In this document: positions 35,306-46,299 of the stretch, one piece after another
Layout of the letters: the number at the start of each line of letters is the position of its first letter
Numbering within the stretch: the first letter of the stretch is position 1
Source of the DNA: Prosopocoilus inquinatus
Taxonomy: Eukaryota; Arthropoda; Insecta; Coleoptera; Lucanidae
Direction: 5' to 3'
Length of the DNA: 64,000 bases
Assembly: GCA_036172665.1 (NCBI GenBank)
Contig: CM069876.1
Location: forward strand, 44,795,001 to 44,859,000
The notes under the pieces: model-generated
Seen by the model: the letters and a program-made list of their open reading frames with translations, nothing else
What the model was told of the DNA's origin: nothing
The model's database searches: none
Position numbers and translations under genes: made by a program

Positions 35306-36660
35306 TACAGGCTGGCCCAACTATGCGTATTTCTTCTGTGAGGCTTATGGGAAAAAATCTATAAAGAATTTTATACTAGACAATACCCGGCATATTGTAA
35401 AATTATTTTGAAGTATACAGAGTGATCAGAAAAATGGTGATTCGTGGAAACTTATTTTTTTTTAATGGAACTCCCTGTATATTTTTAGATATTTGGATGC
35501 GCCACAGTAAAGTGATTACAGCGGTATATTGATTTTATTGAATAACTTTCATAAAATAATTTTTTTCTTGAAGAATTTTGCAAAAATTCAGTAAGTTTGA
35601 ATTTGAATTTCTGATTAATGAGATAACACAGACGAACGAAAATCTAACACGATATTTTTAGGACTTTGGACTTTATGAAAATGTGAACAAAATTAAGATA
35701 TCATTTTGCATTATACTGAGTGATCGATACTTACGAAACATTCGGTATCTCATTTTTTTTTAATGGAATGGCCTACTTTTTATTCCACTAATGGATAGCA
35801 CTTAAATATAGCTTTCTGCTCATATAAGGTTATATACCTTTATTTGTAATAATTTCGTCACTAGAAATTTTCTTTTTATAAGTATTTCAATGGTCGGCGT
35901 TTTAAACTATACACCCAGTATTGCTACTTTCCTACCTAAATTCAATAATTCGAAGTCATTTTTCGATCATTTGATTCTACTTTCAAAGATCTCTAATTTG
36001 AATACCTCCGCGATAGGATTTATTTTACCAAAAATAATTTAAAAGCAGACCATTGAAATACTTGTAAAAAGAAAATTTTTAGTGACGAAATTGTTAAAAA
36101 TAAAGTTATATAACCTTATATCAGCAGAAAGCTACATTTAAGTGCTATCTATTTCTGAGATAAAAAGTAGGCCGTTCTATTTAAAAAAAATAAGATACCA
36201 AATGTTTTATAAGTATCGATCGCTCGGTATAATGCAAAAAGGTATCTTAATTTTGTTCACATTTTCATAAAGGCCAAAGTCCCAAAAATATCGTGTCAGA
36301 TTTTCGTTCGTCTGTGTTATCTCATTAATCAGAAATTCATATTCAAACTGACAGAATTTTTGCAAAATTCTTCAAGAAAAAAAAATTATTTTATGAAAGT
36401 TATTCAATGAAATCAATATATCTTTATACCGCTGTAATCTGTTCATTGCGGCGCATCCAAATATCTAAAAATATACAGGGTATTCCATTTAAAAAAAATT
36501 AGTTTCCACGAACCACGATTTTTCTGATCACTCTGTATACTTCAAAATAATTTTACAATATGCCGCGTATTGTTTATTACAAAATTCTTTATCGATTTTT
36601 TTCCTAATTTCTTTTCTATAGGCCTCACAGAAGAAATACGCATCGTTGGGCCACCCTGTA
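35306..36660. mobile_element. long palindromic element, copy 2
   Basis: Same family as 23587-25354: TACAGGCTGGCCCAACTATG at the left, CATCGTTGGGCCACCCTGTA at the right. The spacer (35894-36050) is inverted relative to copy 1, and the SINE-like insertion site is empty here. Confidence 0.85.
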
Positions 36661-37792
36661 CATATGTATAAGAAGACGTTAGACGTGTTTAGGGTTGAAA
36701 TCGATCAACACAATTTATTTTTTAATTTAATTTCTAGAAATATCTCTCCACACACCCATAATATAAGTTATGTATACAGGGTGTTAAGTCAAACTGAGAT
36801 CATAGAAATTTAATGAGTATTATATTTTGTTTTACTTTCATCTTTTTAATATCTCTTTTTCTTTCAGATGAGCTGGATTGAGCTTCTTTTTCACTTTTTC
36901 TATCTACTTTCAATTTTTTTAATATCTCCTTTTCTTAATTTTTTTACTTGGTTTGAATGGAGTTAAGTTGGGTTCAGTTGGATTGGGTGGACATTGAATA
37001 TTTTTTATTTGTTCTTAGTCCACCTAATCTCTTTTTCCGGTTGTTGGATGAATTTTGGTTAACCTTGAAATTTTTCGAGCTGCGCTGTTTTAATTTGAAC
37101 ATATTTTGGCGCCCCTCTTGAATTGGCGCCCTCATGCCTTGCTATACCTTGCTAACTGCCTTCCGCCGGCCCTGCATGGTAAATAACAAAATGGATATTT
37201 GGTCTTCTGTTGTATAATCCGAACATTTCGAACATCCAGATCAATCAGTGCAATTATTAGTTCGGATTAAAGAGGTCCTGTGTATTTAAGAAATTGAAAC
37301 GCATCAAATATCAGTCATCTGACGTGTTCCGAAAATTATTTTACGTTGTTTATTATTTCTTAATTTATTCAGTTTTTCTGCTCTTTATAATACAAAGCAT
37401 ACAAACATGTTTCCTTATCCGAAGGGAGAGGGGGATTTCTCGACCAACCTAACTTAAAGGGCCCGAGGCCTCGTAACTATCAAGGCCGCCTTTGAATATA
37501 AGTTATGTATACCGGTTGTTAAGTCAAAGTGGGATCATGGAAATTCAACGAGAGTACAAGTAACGCATGCAAATGAAGATTGTATTTTTTTTAAGTGTTG
37601 TTTGTTGTTAGCTCCAGCGATGCCGAAATTCCGATAGATCCCCCTCCAATTTAAGCTGCGTTGACGGTGTCGCAAGGTGGAGACCGGTTGTTTCCGCTAT
37701 TTCTATTGCATTTCAATTTGAGGAATTCGGGCGTTACACACGAATTATTTTTCATTTCTACGACTAGAAATATAATTTTTTAAATTACAGCT
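36661..37792. repeat. duplicated 3'-flank block and unique sequence
   Basis: The ACAGGGTGTTAAGTCAAACTG block occurs twice (about 36778 and 37510). Between them is unique AT-rich sequence. From 37560 the sequence parallels 4150-4330 downstream of exon 2. No gene. Confidence 0.45.
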
Positions 37793-38043
37793 TCAGGGTC
37801 GTCGGTGTTTAACCTTGGGGCTGAAAGAGTTATCCAGAGGGTGCCTGAGAGCCCCACTGCAATCCAGCCGACTTTCATCACGGTTTAAAATTTTCCAAAT
37901 TGCCGGAAAAAATTTGAGTTTCTCGTTAGTATGTGTCATTAGATGTCTACGAAAATTATGGGGTTTTGCGACACTGTCGTCGCACAACATCATTTCATCA
38001 CTATGTATGATTAAGTAAACTTCTACGCTGATTGCTCCTGCAA
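37793..38043 (-). pseudogene. ancestral C-terminal tail of the ZF-exon 7 gene, now after a stop
   Basis: This minus-strand frame still reads a finger end, NFRRHLMTHTNEK, then KFFPAIWKILNRD and SRLDCSGALRHPLD to a stop. It is the best-preserved copy of a tail whose remains follow exons 2, 3 and 5. It lies downstream of the SK-TGA stop and is probably untranslated. Confidence 0.6.
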
Positions 38044-38300
38044 TCACTTGCTACACTTAAACGTCTTTTCGCCGGTGTGCTTCAAAATGTGTGTTTTCAA
38101 ATTTTGTGAAAACGCACAGCTATAATTACATGTGTTACACCTGAAAGGCTTTTCGCTGTTGTGGATCCTTAAGTGTTGATGTAAATTTCCACGCTCTTTA
38201 GACTTGTAATCGCACTTGCTACACTGAAACGGCTTTTCACCGGTGTGCTTCAAAATGTGGGTTTTCAAACTGTAGGAGCTTCTACAACTATAATCACATG
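38044..38300 (-). pseudogene. severed 3' fingers of the ZF-exon 7 gene
   Basis: About two and a half fingers are still in frame: CDYSCRSSYSLKTH; FQCSKCDYKS...HNSEKP; FRCNTCNYSC...HTGEKT. They end FKCSK and TGA. The 5' boundary is a SINE-like insertion (38301-38382) and further upstream a hAT-like element, so these fingers are cut off from exon 7. Without the insertions they would continue its array. Confidence 0.75.
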
Positions 38301-38382
38301 GAGCAAATCCTGCTTCAATTTGTCTATCCTACTGCAATGTCAGGTCAAAAAGCAATCGTAAGATGTCGCTATTTTATCTGTT
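38301..38382 (+). mobile_element. 82-bp SINE-like insertion in finger-coding DNA, 12-bp TSD
   Basis: TATAATCACATG stands at 38289-38300 and again at 38383-38394, exactly flanking the insert. The insert runs from GAGCAAATCCTGC to ATTTTATCTGTT and matches the head part of the 24412-24781 family. The target is the CDY codon region of a finger. Confidence 0.85.
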
Positions 38383-38404
38383 TATAATCACATGAGTTGC
38401 ATCT

Positions 38405-38898
38405 CTTTATTGTTAGTGCTATAAAAGTAACGAGGAAGTTGGATTTCGGTAAGCGTTACAAAGTATTCGTTACTCGTTACTTTCGTTATTATGGTACAAT
38501 TAAATAATCGGATAACGTCAATATAATTTCCAACTTAAAGTCGTAATACCTAATAAAATTACTTTTACAATAATTTTGTTTATTAAAAAAATACTCCAAA
38601 TAAAATTACTACTTACTAAAAATGCATACATAAGCCGTGGACGGTGCGGTGCATACAAGTATAAAGAGTTGATAAACAATCTATTAAAAACGTAAACAAC
38701 TGAACAACAACAATAACTGAAATTGCCAAATTACCAACTGATCGGGAGCTCGCACTCTTTCGTGTTGAAACGTGAGCGAAATCGTGCGCTACGGTCATAC
38801 GAGTAACGAAATATTTTAACAAGTAACGAATCGGTATTTCGAGCCTCATGTTATACCCGTTACTCACTAACTTTTACATACGGCTTAGAACAGCACTA
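38405..38898. mobile_element. hAT-like MITE that splits the zinc-finger gene
   Basis: Ends TAGTGCT and AGCACTA are inverted. The flanking 8-mers TTTATTGT and ATTATTGT differ at one base, as an 8-bp hAT-type duplication would after decay. Inside are repeated TAACGAGTAACG-type strings near both ends. On the minus strand the terminal TAG of the element is the stop codon of ZF-exon 7. Confidence 0.65.
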
Positions 38899-40252
38899 AT
38901 TATTGTGGTTCATTAAGTGTTTACGTAAATGTCCCCGCTGAGTACACTTGTAATCGCACTTGCTACACTTGAACGGTTTTTCGCCGGTGTGCGTCAAAAC
39001 GTGCGTTTTCAAACCCTGTGAAGTTCTACAACTATAATCACACGTGTCACATCTAAAAGGTTTCTCGTTATTATGGAGCATCATGTGTACACGTAAACTA
39101 GACTGCGCTCTACACTTGTAGTCGCACTTGCTGCACTTGAACGGTTTTTCGCCGGTGTGTCTCCAAATGTGTGCTTTCAAATGCTGTGAAGTTCTACACG
39201 TATAATCACATGTGTTACATTTAAAAGGCCTCTCATTACTGTGGACCATTAAGTGTGAACGTAAATGTGCACTCCGCGTACACTTGTAATCGCACTTGCT
39301 ACACTCGAACAGCATCTCGCCGGTGTGAGTCAAAACGTGTTTTTTCAAACTGTATGAAGTTTTGTAACGATAATTGCATGTGTTACACCTGAAAGGCTTT
39401 TCGTTATCGTGGATCGTTAAGTGTTGACGTAAATTTCCGCGCATTCCAGACTTGTAATCACACTTGCTGCACTTAAACGGCTGTTCGCCGGAGTGTGCCG
39501 AAACGTGCGCTTTCAAATAGTATGAACTTCTACAAGTATAATCACACAAGTTACATCTGAAAGGCTTTTCATTATTGTGGATCATCAAGTGTCGACGTAA
39601 ATGGCCAGGATCTGCGAACCTGTAATCGCACTTGCTGCACTTAAACGGTTTTTCACCGGTGTGCACTAAAACATGTCTTTTTAATTGCTGTTGCGTTCTA
39701 CATTTGAATTCACACGTCTTACACTTGAAAGGCTTTTCCTTGGTGTGTATCAGCAAGTGTTTGCGTAAATTTCCACGCACATTGCACCTATAATCGCAAT
39801 CGCTACACTTAAACGGTTTCTCACCGGTGTGCACTAAAATGTGGCTTTTTAATTGCGGTGCGGTTTTGAATTTAAAATCGCATATCTTACAAACGAAAGG
39901 CTTCTCATTCCTGTGTATCCGCAAGTGTTGACGAAAATTTTCGCGCAAATTGCTACTATAATCGCACTGGTTACAACTAAACGACTTTTCACCGGTGTGT
40001 ATCATAAGGTGGTTCTTCAAAATTCCTCGGCGTAAACATTTAAAATCGCACGCGTTACATTCGAAAGGTTTCTCGTCGGTATGTTGCTTTTTATGCCTGC
40101 GTAACGTTGCAAGTGCGGTACACTCGTAGCCGCAAGCGTCGCATTCGTATTTCCTCTTGGGTTGCTTTTTTTCGATTGATTCACAGCGAGTCAAAACGAT
40201 GACGCAACGTTTACGAAAAATATTCTCCAGGTCATTCTGGGTGAATCGTCTC
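38896..40252 (-). CDS. ZF-exon 7: fifteen C2H2 fingers, ended by a transposon
   Basis: The acceptor TTTGTTTCAG (AG 40254-40253, phase 2) leads into RRFTQNDLENIFRKRCVIVL, a spacer and fifteen fingers (YECDACGYEC first). All metal ligands are intact; the linker after finger 10 reads THTGEML. The last finger ends MNHNN and TAG at 38898-38896. That TAG is the first triplet of the inserted hAT-like element. The rest of the gene lies beyond it (38044-38300), so the ancestral array had about eighteen fingers. The spliced mRNA would need a poly(A) site within the element or beyond. Predicted nuclear DNA-binding segment, truncated but otherwise healthy. Confidence 0.87.
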
Positions 40253-40510
40253 CTGAAACAAAAATTATCGATAAAATCTAAAGCGAAATTGTTTAAGAAA
40301 TACAAAAAATAAACAAAAATAGCGTTCAGTATTAGCATATGATCACCCTATCTATAACGATAAAAATTTAATGAGCTACAAATGAGTCATTTGAATTTCA
40401 TGAACATTAGAACATTAAAGCACCTGAAATTTTATTTTGTCAGGTTGGTGGCAGGCAACACACGATGCTGGATTTGTTCAAATATCAAATTACAAATAAT
40501 AGCCTACCTC
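40253..40510. other. intron side of ZF-exon 7
   Basis: Contains the conserved block (about 40323-40370: GTGATCATATGCTAATACTG on the minus strand), then unique AT-rich sequence. Confidence 0.45.
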
Positions 40511-40993
40511 CAGTGTTGTTAAGTATCTAGATGCAAGTATCTAGATACAATATTTAAATACTTTTTTAGTATCTAGACACATATCTCAGATACTACTAAA
40601 AAAATGTAACTGTATCTGTATCTAGATACAATTACAGTGTATCTATTCATTTGAGATACTAAGATACATTTTAGATACTGTGGCGCGCCACTCAGCTCAC
40701 TGCATCACACTGAAGGCGTCAAGAAGTCGGTTCGTTATTATGCGTCATCGGCCGCCGCGCCGCCGGGCTGTCTATACCGAACAAACTCGGTTTTTCCAGC
40801 ATCTTCGAAGATGGAACAAACGAGAAGGCAGCGTAGAATATAAATCGTAAATCGTCCGGGGTTGACTCAGGAGTCAGTCGAATTCTAATTAGCGACAGGT
40901 CGCTTAAGACAACATGCCATTTAAAATTTTTAAAGTTCACAGTGCGGATATTCTAAAGCAATTTTAAGGAGAAGGAACTTTAGACCAGCACTG
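40511..40993. mobile_element. possible hAT-like element with GTATCTAGATAC repeats
   Basis: CAGTGTTG at the left and CAGCACTG at the right form weak inverted ends. The left third is a run of GTATCTAGATAC-like palindromes. The flanking 8-mers do not match. A 73-residue minus-strand ORF (40719-40940) is not recognised. Confidence 0.35.
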
Positions 40994-41099
40994 TATGGTC
41001 GTCACACTCCAATTCAGTCCTGAATAAAAAAATGTAAAAATATATAGGATGATCAGTTTAAAAAATAATGAAGTGACGTAACGCCCAGACCAAATGGAA

Positions 41100-42900
41100 C
41101 ACACTGTACTTTAAACAGCTTTTGAATCCGGCGCCGGATTACATCTCCGTTTTTTTTTTTTTGTGTCGTTGACGCTTCGAGGAACAATCCAACGCCCGAG
41201 GGGAGAAGATTCGTTATCTGCCGTCCTGAAAACATCGCCGGCTTTCGCGGCGCGTGAAAAGTCGAGTCGCCACGTGGATGGCGTGCCCAAACGGCACTGC
41301 TTTTGAATTTTTGCGGCGGTGACCTTACTTTGATCTTATTTTATTTTTTATTTTGTTTCTTACTTCGTTCATCATCGTGATTTGTGGCTCTTTCAGAGCA
41401 GAAGTTTTACTTGTGAATAATTTTGAACGTTTTCGTTTGCCCTGTTTTGGGCTCTGTTCTTTTGACTTTTTCAATTGAGAAAGCGGCCGAGCGTCCCTTC
41501 CGGGTGGTCGTTTTGTTTTGTGATTTTTTTACTGGGCGATTGCCTAGGTGAATAAACTGCTTTTTGGCCGCCGTAACGAATTCTGTTCATTTTTGGGGGA
41601 TCATTTTGACAATTTTTGTTTGTCTATCCTTGGGAAGGGAGGTTCTTTCATCACATTTTGGAGTACGCTGTTGAGGAAGCGGGTCCTAGGGGGTTGGTTG
41701 CCCTTGACGAGACCATCTAAGAAAACACCTTCCCGATCGTGTGTTCAATTCAATTCAGATTTGAGTTGCGTAACCATTGCTGGGTGGCGCCCTTTTCCGT
41801 AACATTTTTTCCCACGCCGTCTCCACTGAGTGGGCACCGTTATGCAACTCTGATTTTCCATCTCGTTTTCGAGAGGACGACCGACCTGACCTCTGTGTCA
41901 ACTTCTCTGCAGCGAGACAAACGTCTCGAAATCTCGGTTTGGGTTGACAAACGAGGGGGAGGTGACAACGCAACAAATAGAAAAAAAAACAATTCAATTA
42001 TTAATAATAACAAAAATAATAGACTTTATTCTTCGGTATAGCGTTACTTGTAAAAATATAAACGAAGCTGAGCAATTTGCCCTTCTTCCACTTAACATAA
42101 CACTTGCGCCCAAATAAAAAATTATAATCAAATTTAATTTTAATGTGTTAGTTACACTTGTTATTTATTAGATCCGTTTTATTTAAATGATTTACAAATC
42201 ATATGTAATGCGTACAATCGCGCGCACCGAAAATTAAGACCTTGTGCTGCAAGGCCCACAGAACTGTCAAATGTGGGCGACTGTACCTGTCAGAAACTTA
42301 ATTAAATTAAACAGTAAAAATTCCTAACAATTAAAGCTCAGAGAACAAGCTTCATTGCGAAATAATAATAATAAGCAGGGAAAAGAATTCAGGGCACTGA
42401 GTGTGGGACGCTTTTTACGCCGCCTGCCACCTTTCTGCGGCCTCCAATGCGATGCGTCGAATTTTTATTGAGTGGGAGCAGAAAGAGTGAAATGCGACCG
42501 TTCGCACTTTATGGGCGAGGCTCATACAGTCCTTGCGTACCATTCGCGGAACAAGCGAAAACCTGAATTCCTTTCCCTAATAATAAAATATGGGTGTCGA
42601 AATAAAACTGAACTTAAGTAAAACGCTTTGAAAAATCTATTTTCAGAGCAAAAGAAAATGCGGTTCTAGATATCCGAGCTTCATTTATTCCCGTGTCCCA
42701 CGTGACCTAAAGCGCGGCGCGCGGCGGTGGCGTACCGAACCAATTACCTAAGAAGTAACCGCCGCACGTTAACAAAACCTTAAGAAACGTAACGTAACTC
42801 AACAAAACAAAACAAACACAAATAATCGGCTGATAAAATCTAAAATAATATAATATGTAGATACAAGATTCCAACTTCTAGAACTGAAAGTTCTCACCGG
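41100..42900. other. GC/CpG-richer region between the two exon groups; possible promoter or 5' exon
   Basis: Noticeably richer in CG dinucleotides than the rest (for example CGCGGCGCGTG near 41245; GCGCGGCGCGCGGCGG near 42712). No conserved protein was found; open frames of 80-100 residues on both strands overlap each other. It is a candidate for a promoter or untranslated first exon, or an old element. Nothing firmer can be said. Confidence 0.35.
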
Positions 42901-43068
42901 TTTTCGTTATCTCAACAATCTTCAATGTGAGGTTATGTTTACGTCAACCGTGACACTTCAGCTGAAACAATTTACGACAGCCGTTCGTGTTCAATATATT
43001 AGACAAAGATAGGTAACCTTCTGTGAGCTTCACTTTACGAAGTCCTTGTAATATTTCACAGCTTTAAA

Positions 43069-44185
43069 TCAGTTTTCCTTCCTGTGTGTAAGTATGTGAC
43101 ATTTTAAATTATAAGAATAGGCGCTCCTGAAACCACAAAGGGCACACTTGTACGGCTTATCGCTGTTATGTACCCTCTGGTGTTTACGTAAGTTCTCACG
43201 TTTCCTGGCGGCGTATTCGCACTTGCCGCATTTGAACGGTCTTTCGTCGGTGTGTATCAACATGTGGCTTTTTAAAATCTCCGAAGTCCTGCTTTTAAAA
43301 TCGCACGCGTCACATTGGAACGGCTTTTCGATGTGGCTCAGCAAGTGAAGGTGCATGCTTCTGCGCTGTCTGCCCCTGTAACTGCACTTGCCGCACCTGA
43401 ACGGCTTCTCACCGGTGTGCCTCAAGACGTGCTCTCTTAAAACCTCCGCTTGCCTGCACCTAAAATCGCAGGTGTTACACTTGAAAGGCCTCTCGTCGGT
43501 GTGTGTCATCAAGTGCTTCATTAAACTCGCCTGGTACCTGCACTTGTAATCGCATTTCTCACACTGGAACGGTTTAACATCGGTGTGCGTTAGGATGTGC
43601 TTTTTCAAATTCTGCGAGGTCTTCAATTTAGCGCCGCATACGTTACATTTGAAGGGCCTCTCGCCGTTGTGGGTCTTTAAGTGTCGCCCTAAATGTCCGC
43701 GCACCTTACAACTATAATCGCACTTGCCGCACTTGAACGGTTTCTCGTCGCTGTGCGTCATGATGTGATTTTTCAAATTCTGCGCGGTCCGACTCTTATA
43801 ATCGCACGCGATACATTCGTAAGGCCTGTCGTTAGTGTGTATCAACAAGTGCCGACGTAAATTCCCCTGCGTTCTAGCCCTATAATCGCATTCGGCGCAC
43901 TCGAACGGTTTCTCGCCGGTGTGTATCAACATGTGGATCTTCAACTCTTTCGCGTGGAATGTTCTAAAATCGCACACGGTACATTTGAAAGGTTTCTCGC
44001 CGGTGTGTTTCATTATATGTCGGTTTAATATTGTACGTGCGTGACACTTGTAGCCGCAGAAATCGCATCTGTATTTCTTTTGGCGGTCGAGTTGCTTTCT
44101 TTCGTCGGGTGGTTGGCAGCGAATCAAGGCGACGACGCAACGTTTGCGAAAAATTTTCTCCGGGGAATTCCGAGCAACGCGTTTC
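43069..44185 (-). CDS. ZF-exon 8: twelve C2H2 fingers
   Basis: The acceptor TTGTTGCAG (AG 44187-44186, phase 2) is followed by a diverged leader, KRVARNSPEKIFRKRCVVAL, and a spacer rich in K, R and Q. Twelve fingers follow, from YRCDFCGYKC to YKCALCGFRS. All ligands are intact; finger 9 has a one-residue-shorter linker (SHIEKP). The array ends ILTHRKEN and a stop, a natural-looking terminus also seen in exons 11 and 12 (HRKE, HGKE). No ATG start. This is the first member of the right-hand, more diverged group. Finger 10 resembles the relic downstream of exon 4. Confidence 0.87.
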
Positions 44186-44744
44186 CTGCAACAAAAAAAA
44201 AATTGTCGATAGGATTATCAAAAACGAAGAGCGTTATTTTAAAAAATATTAAGCTCAAACTAATTTCAAGGTCAAGTCGACCCAACTAAAAACAACGTAA
44301 GCGAGCCAACCCTAGAAAATTCAAAATTAATTAAAATTCAGGTCATCTTAAGGTCAGCACAATCGAATTTTCAATGACATATTAGAAATGTTAAAGTTCA
44401 ACAAAAAAAAAACAACTCAAGGTCAAACCAACTCAACCGAGTTCATCGAAAATTTTCCAGAAATGTTAAAACTCACGGTCAAGCCAATCCATCTACGGTC
44501 ATCATCGAAAATTTTCCAAAATGGTAGAATTCACATGACCTAAAAAAATGGTTACACTCAAAATTAAATTTTAAAAAGTAGGTACAGAATGAACGCTAAA
44601 ATTGAAAGATGAAGCCCAAACGACGATCAGGGAGCAGAGCTGTTTATTTATTTATTTTATTTTATTTAACAAGTAACAGCAGTTACATGTAAGAGGATGA
44701 CCTAATAACCAAGAACCTGTATGGTTACGCAAAGAAACAAATGA
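44186..44744. other. intron/intergenic, no gene seen
   Basis: Repeated AAAATTCA-AGGTCA-type short strings around 44260-44540; nothing further. Confidence 0.4.
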
Positions 44745-44825
44745 TTGCGCAATAAAATATTCGCAAGTGCTACATTTGCAAGGTACTTCACCGGTGTGTG
44801 TCATTATATGATTTCTTTAAATTTC
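44745..44825 (-). pseudogene. zinc-finger relic
   Basis: The minus strand reads MTHTGEVPCKCSTCEYFIA, i.e. a linker and the CxxC half of the next finger. Upstream is frameshifted. Probably the remains of the 3' end of ZF-exon 9 or of a lost exon. Confidence 0.65.
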
Positions 44826-45104
44826 AGATTTGTCATTTGCAAGCTGTAGTTTTAGTTCTCTCCAGTTTATCCCATCACCAACTTATAGCTAACAGCTAAC
44901 TTATTGTTAGCTGTACACTTTATAAGCGAGATAATAAAATATGAATGTATTTTTTTAATCTAGTTAGATTTTTAATTAACTCTATTAATTACGCTGTTTT
45001 GTCAGCATTTATTTTTTTTAAGATCTCACAGATCGTTGCTCACTGTTATGTAGTACTAGATGTTGATCTATGTATTAATGCTCCTTGCTATACTTAAATG
45101 GTTT

Positions 45105-46047
45105 TCAATGACCATGCCTTGTAATGTGACGCCTTAAGTCATATAAAGTAACACATCTATAAACGCATGTATTACAAGCGAAAGGCTTTTCATTATTATG
45201 TCTCATCAGGTGCATTCGTAAATTTGAACGATATTTGGTCCTGTAATCGCACTCGCTACACACAAACGGTTTTTCATCGGTGTGCGACAAAATATGCGAT
45301 CTTAATGAGTCTTGAGTTTTACACCTAAAACCGCATACCCGGCAGTTGAAAGGTTTTTCATCGCCGTGTCTCATTACATGCTGACGTAAATCTCCACGTA
45401 CTTTACACCTATAATCGCATCTGTCGCATTTAAACGGTGTTTCATCGCTGTGTGTCGCAATGTGGACCTTCAAATTTCCTGAAATTCTAAACCTGCGATC
45501 GCACACGTTACATTGGAAAGGCTTCTCACCGGTGTGCATCGTTACATGTCGACCTAAATCTGTACTCGACCTGCCCCTGTAATCGCACTTGATACACTTA
45601 AACGGTTTCTCATCGGTGTGCGTCGCACTGTGCTGTCTCACACCTTGTTTAGTTTTACATCTAAAATCGCACTCGCTACATTTGAACGGTTTCTTATCTT
45701 CATGTAGCACGCTGTGTCGAAGCAAATAAGAGCGAGTTCTGCAACTGTAATCGCACCTGTCGCACTTGAACGGTTTCTCATCGCTGTGCGTCAAAACGTG
45801 TTTGTCTAACGACTGTTGGTATCTGCTTCGAAAATCGCACACGTTACATTTCAATGGTTTTTCACCGGTGTGTTTCATTACGTGGGTTTTTAGTAGATAG
45901 AGCCAGCGAAACTTGTCGTTACAAATTTTGCAGGTATGCCACTTGGGCTTCTGTTGTTTTCTTGTGGTTGGCAGTTGGTAACGACTCAAAACAACGAGGC
46001 AACGTTTTCCAAAAATATCCTCCAAATCACTCTGAGTAAAACACCTC
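45105..46047 (-). CDS. ZF-exon 9: ten C2H2 fingers
   Basis: The acceptor TGTTTCAG (AG 46049-46048, phase 2) leads into RCFTQSDLEDIFGKRCLVVL, a spacer and ten fingers. The first is unusual (HTCKICNDKFRWLYLLKTH). Most linkers read HTDEKP or HSDEKP rather than TGEKP. The array ends RHGH and TGA, after which the same frame still reads KPFKYSKE, so a nonsense or indel change shortened it. An ATG lies 14 bases upstream of the exon but within the intron before the acceptor, so it is not taken as the start. AATAAA is at 45008-45013 (minus). Predicted nuclear DNA-binding segment. Confidence 0.87.
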
Positions 46048-46179
46048 CTGAAACAATACATAATAATTTTATGATTGATTACATCGTAAATGAAAAGTAC
46101 AATCTGAGTTTAAACATAAGTCAAAGAGAATATTTTACAAAAAAAGAAAAATTGCACAAAACAGCTCATCCTATTAATG

Positions 46180-46245
46180 ATGGTCTTCGCCGGTGTGTGT
46201 AAAGATATGTTGCTGTAGATTTGAGAAGCAGGCGGATGTAGAACG
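46180..46245 (-). pseudogene. zinc-finger relic upstream of ZF-exon 9
   Basis: The minus strand reads CFSNLQQHIFTHTGEDHH and a stop: a finger C-terminal half with its linker. Confidence 0.6.
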
Positions 46246-46299
46246 TTCCTTTAAATGTCAAAGTGTCACAACGATGAAGATTATTAAACTTTTCTGCGT

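Noticed and set aside
46048..46061. ATG just upstream of ZF-exon 9 as translation start
   Set aside because: It lies on the intron side of a conserved acceptor and is not shared by the other exons.
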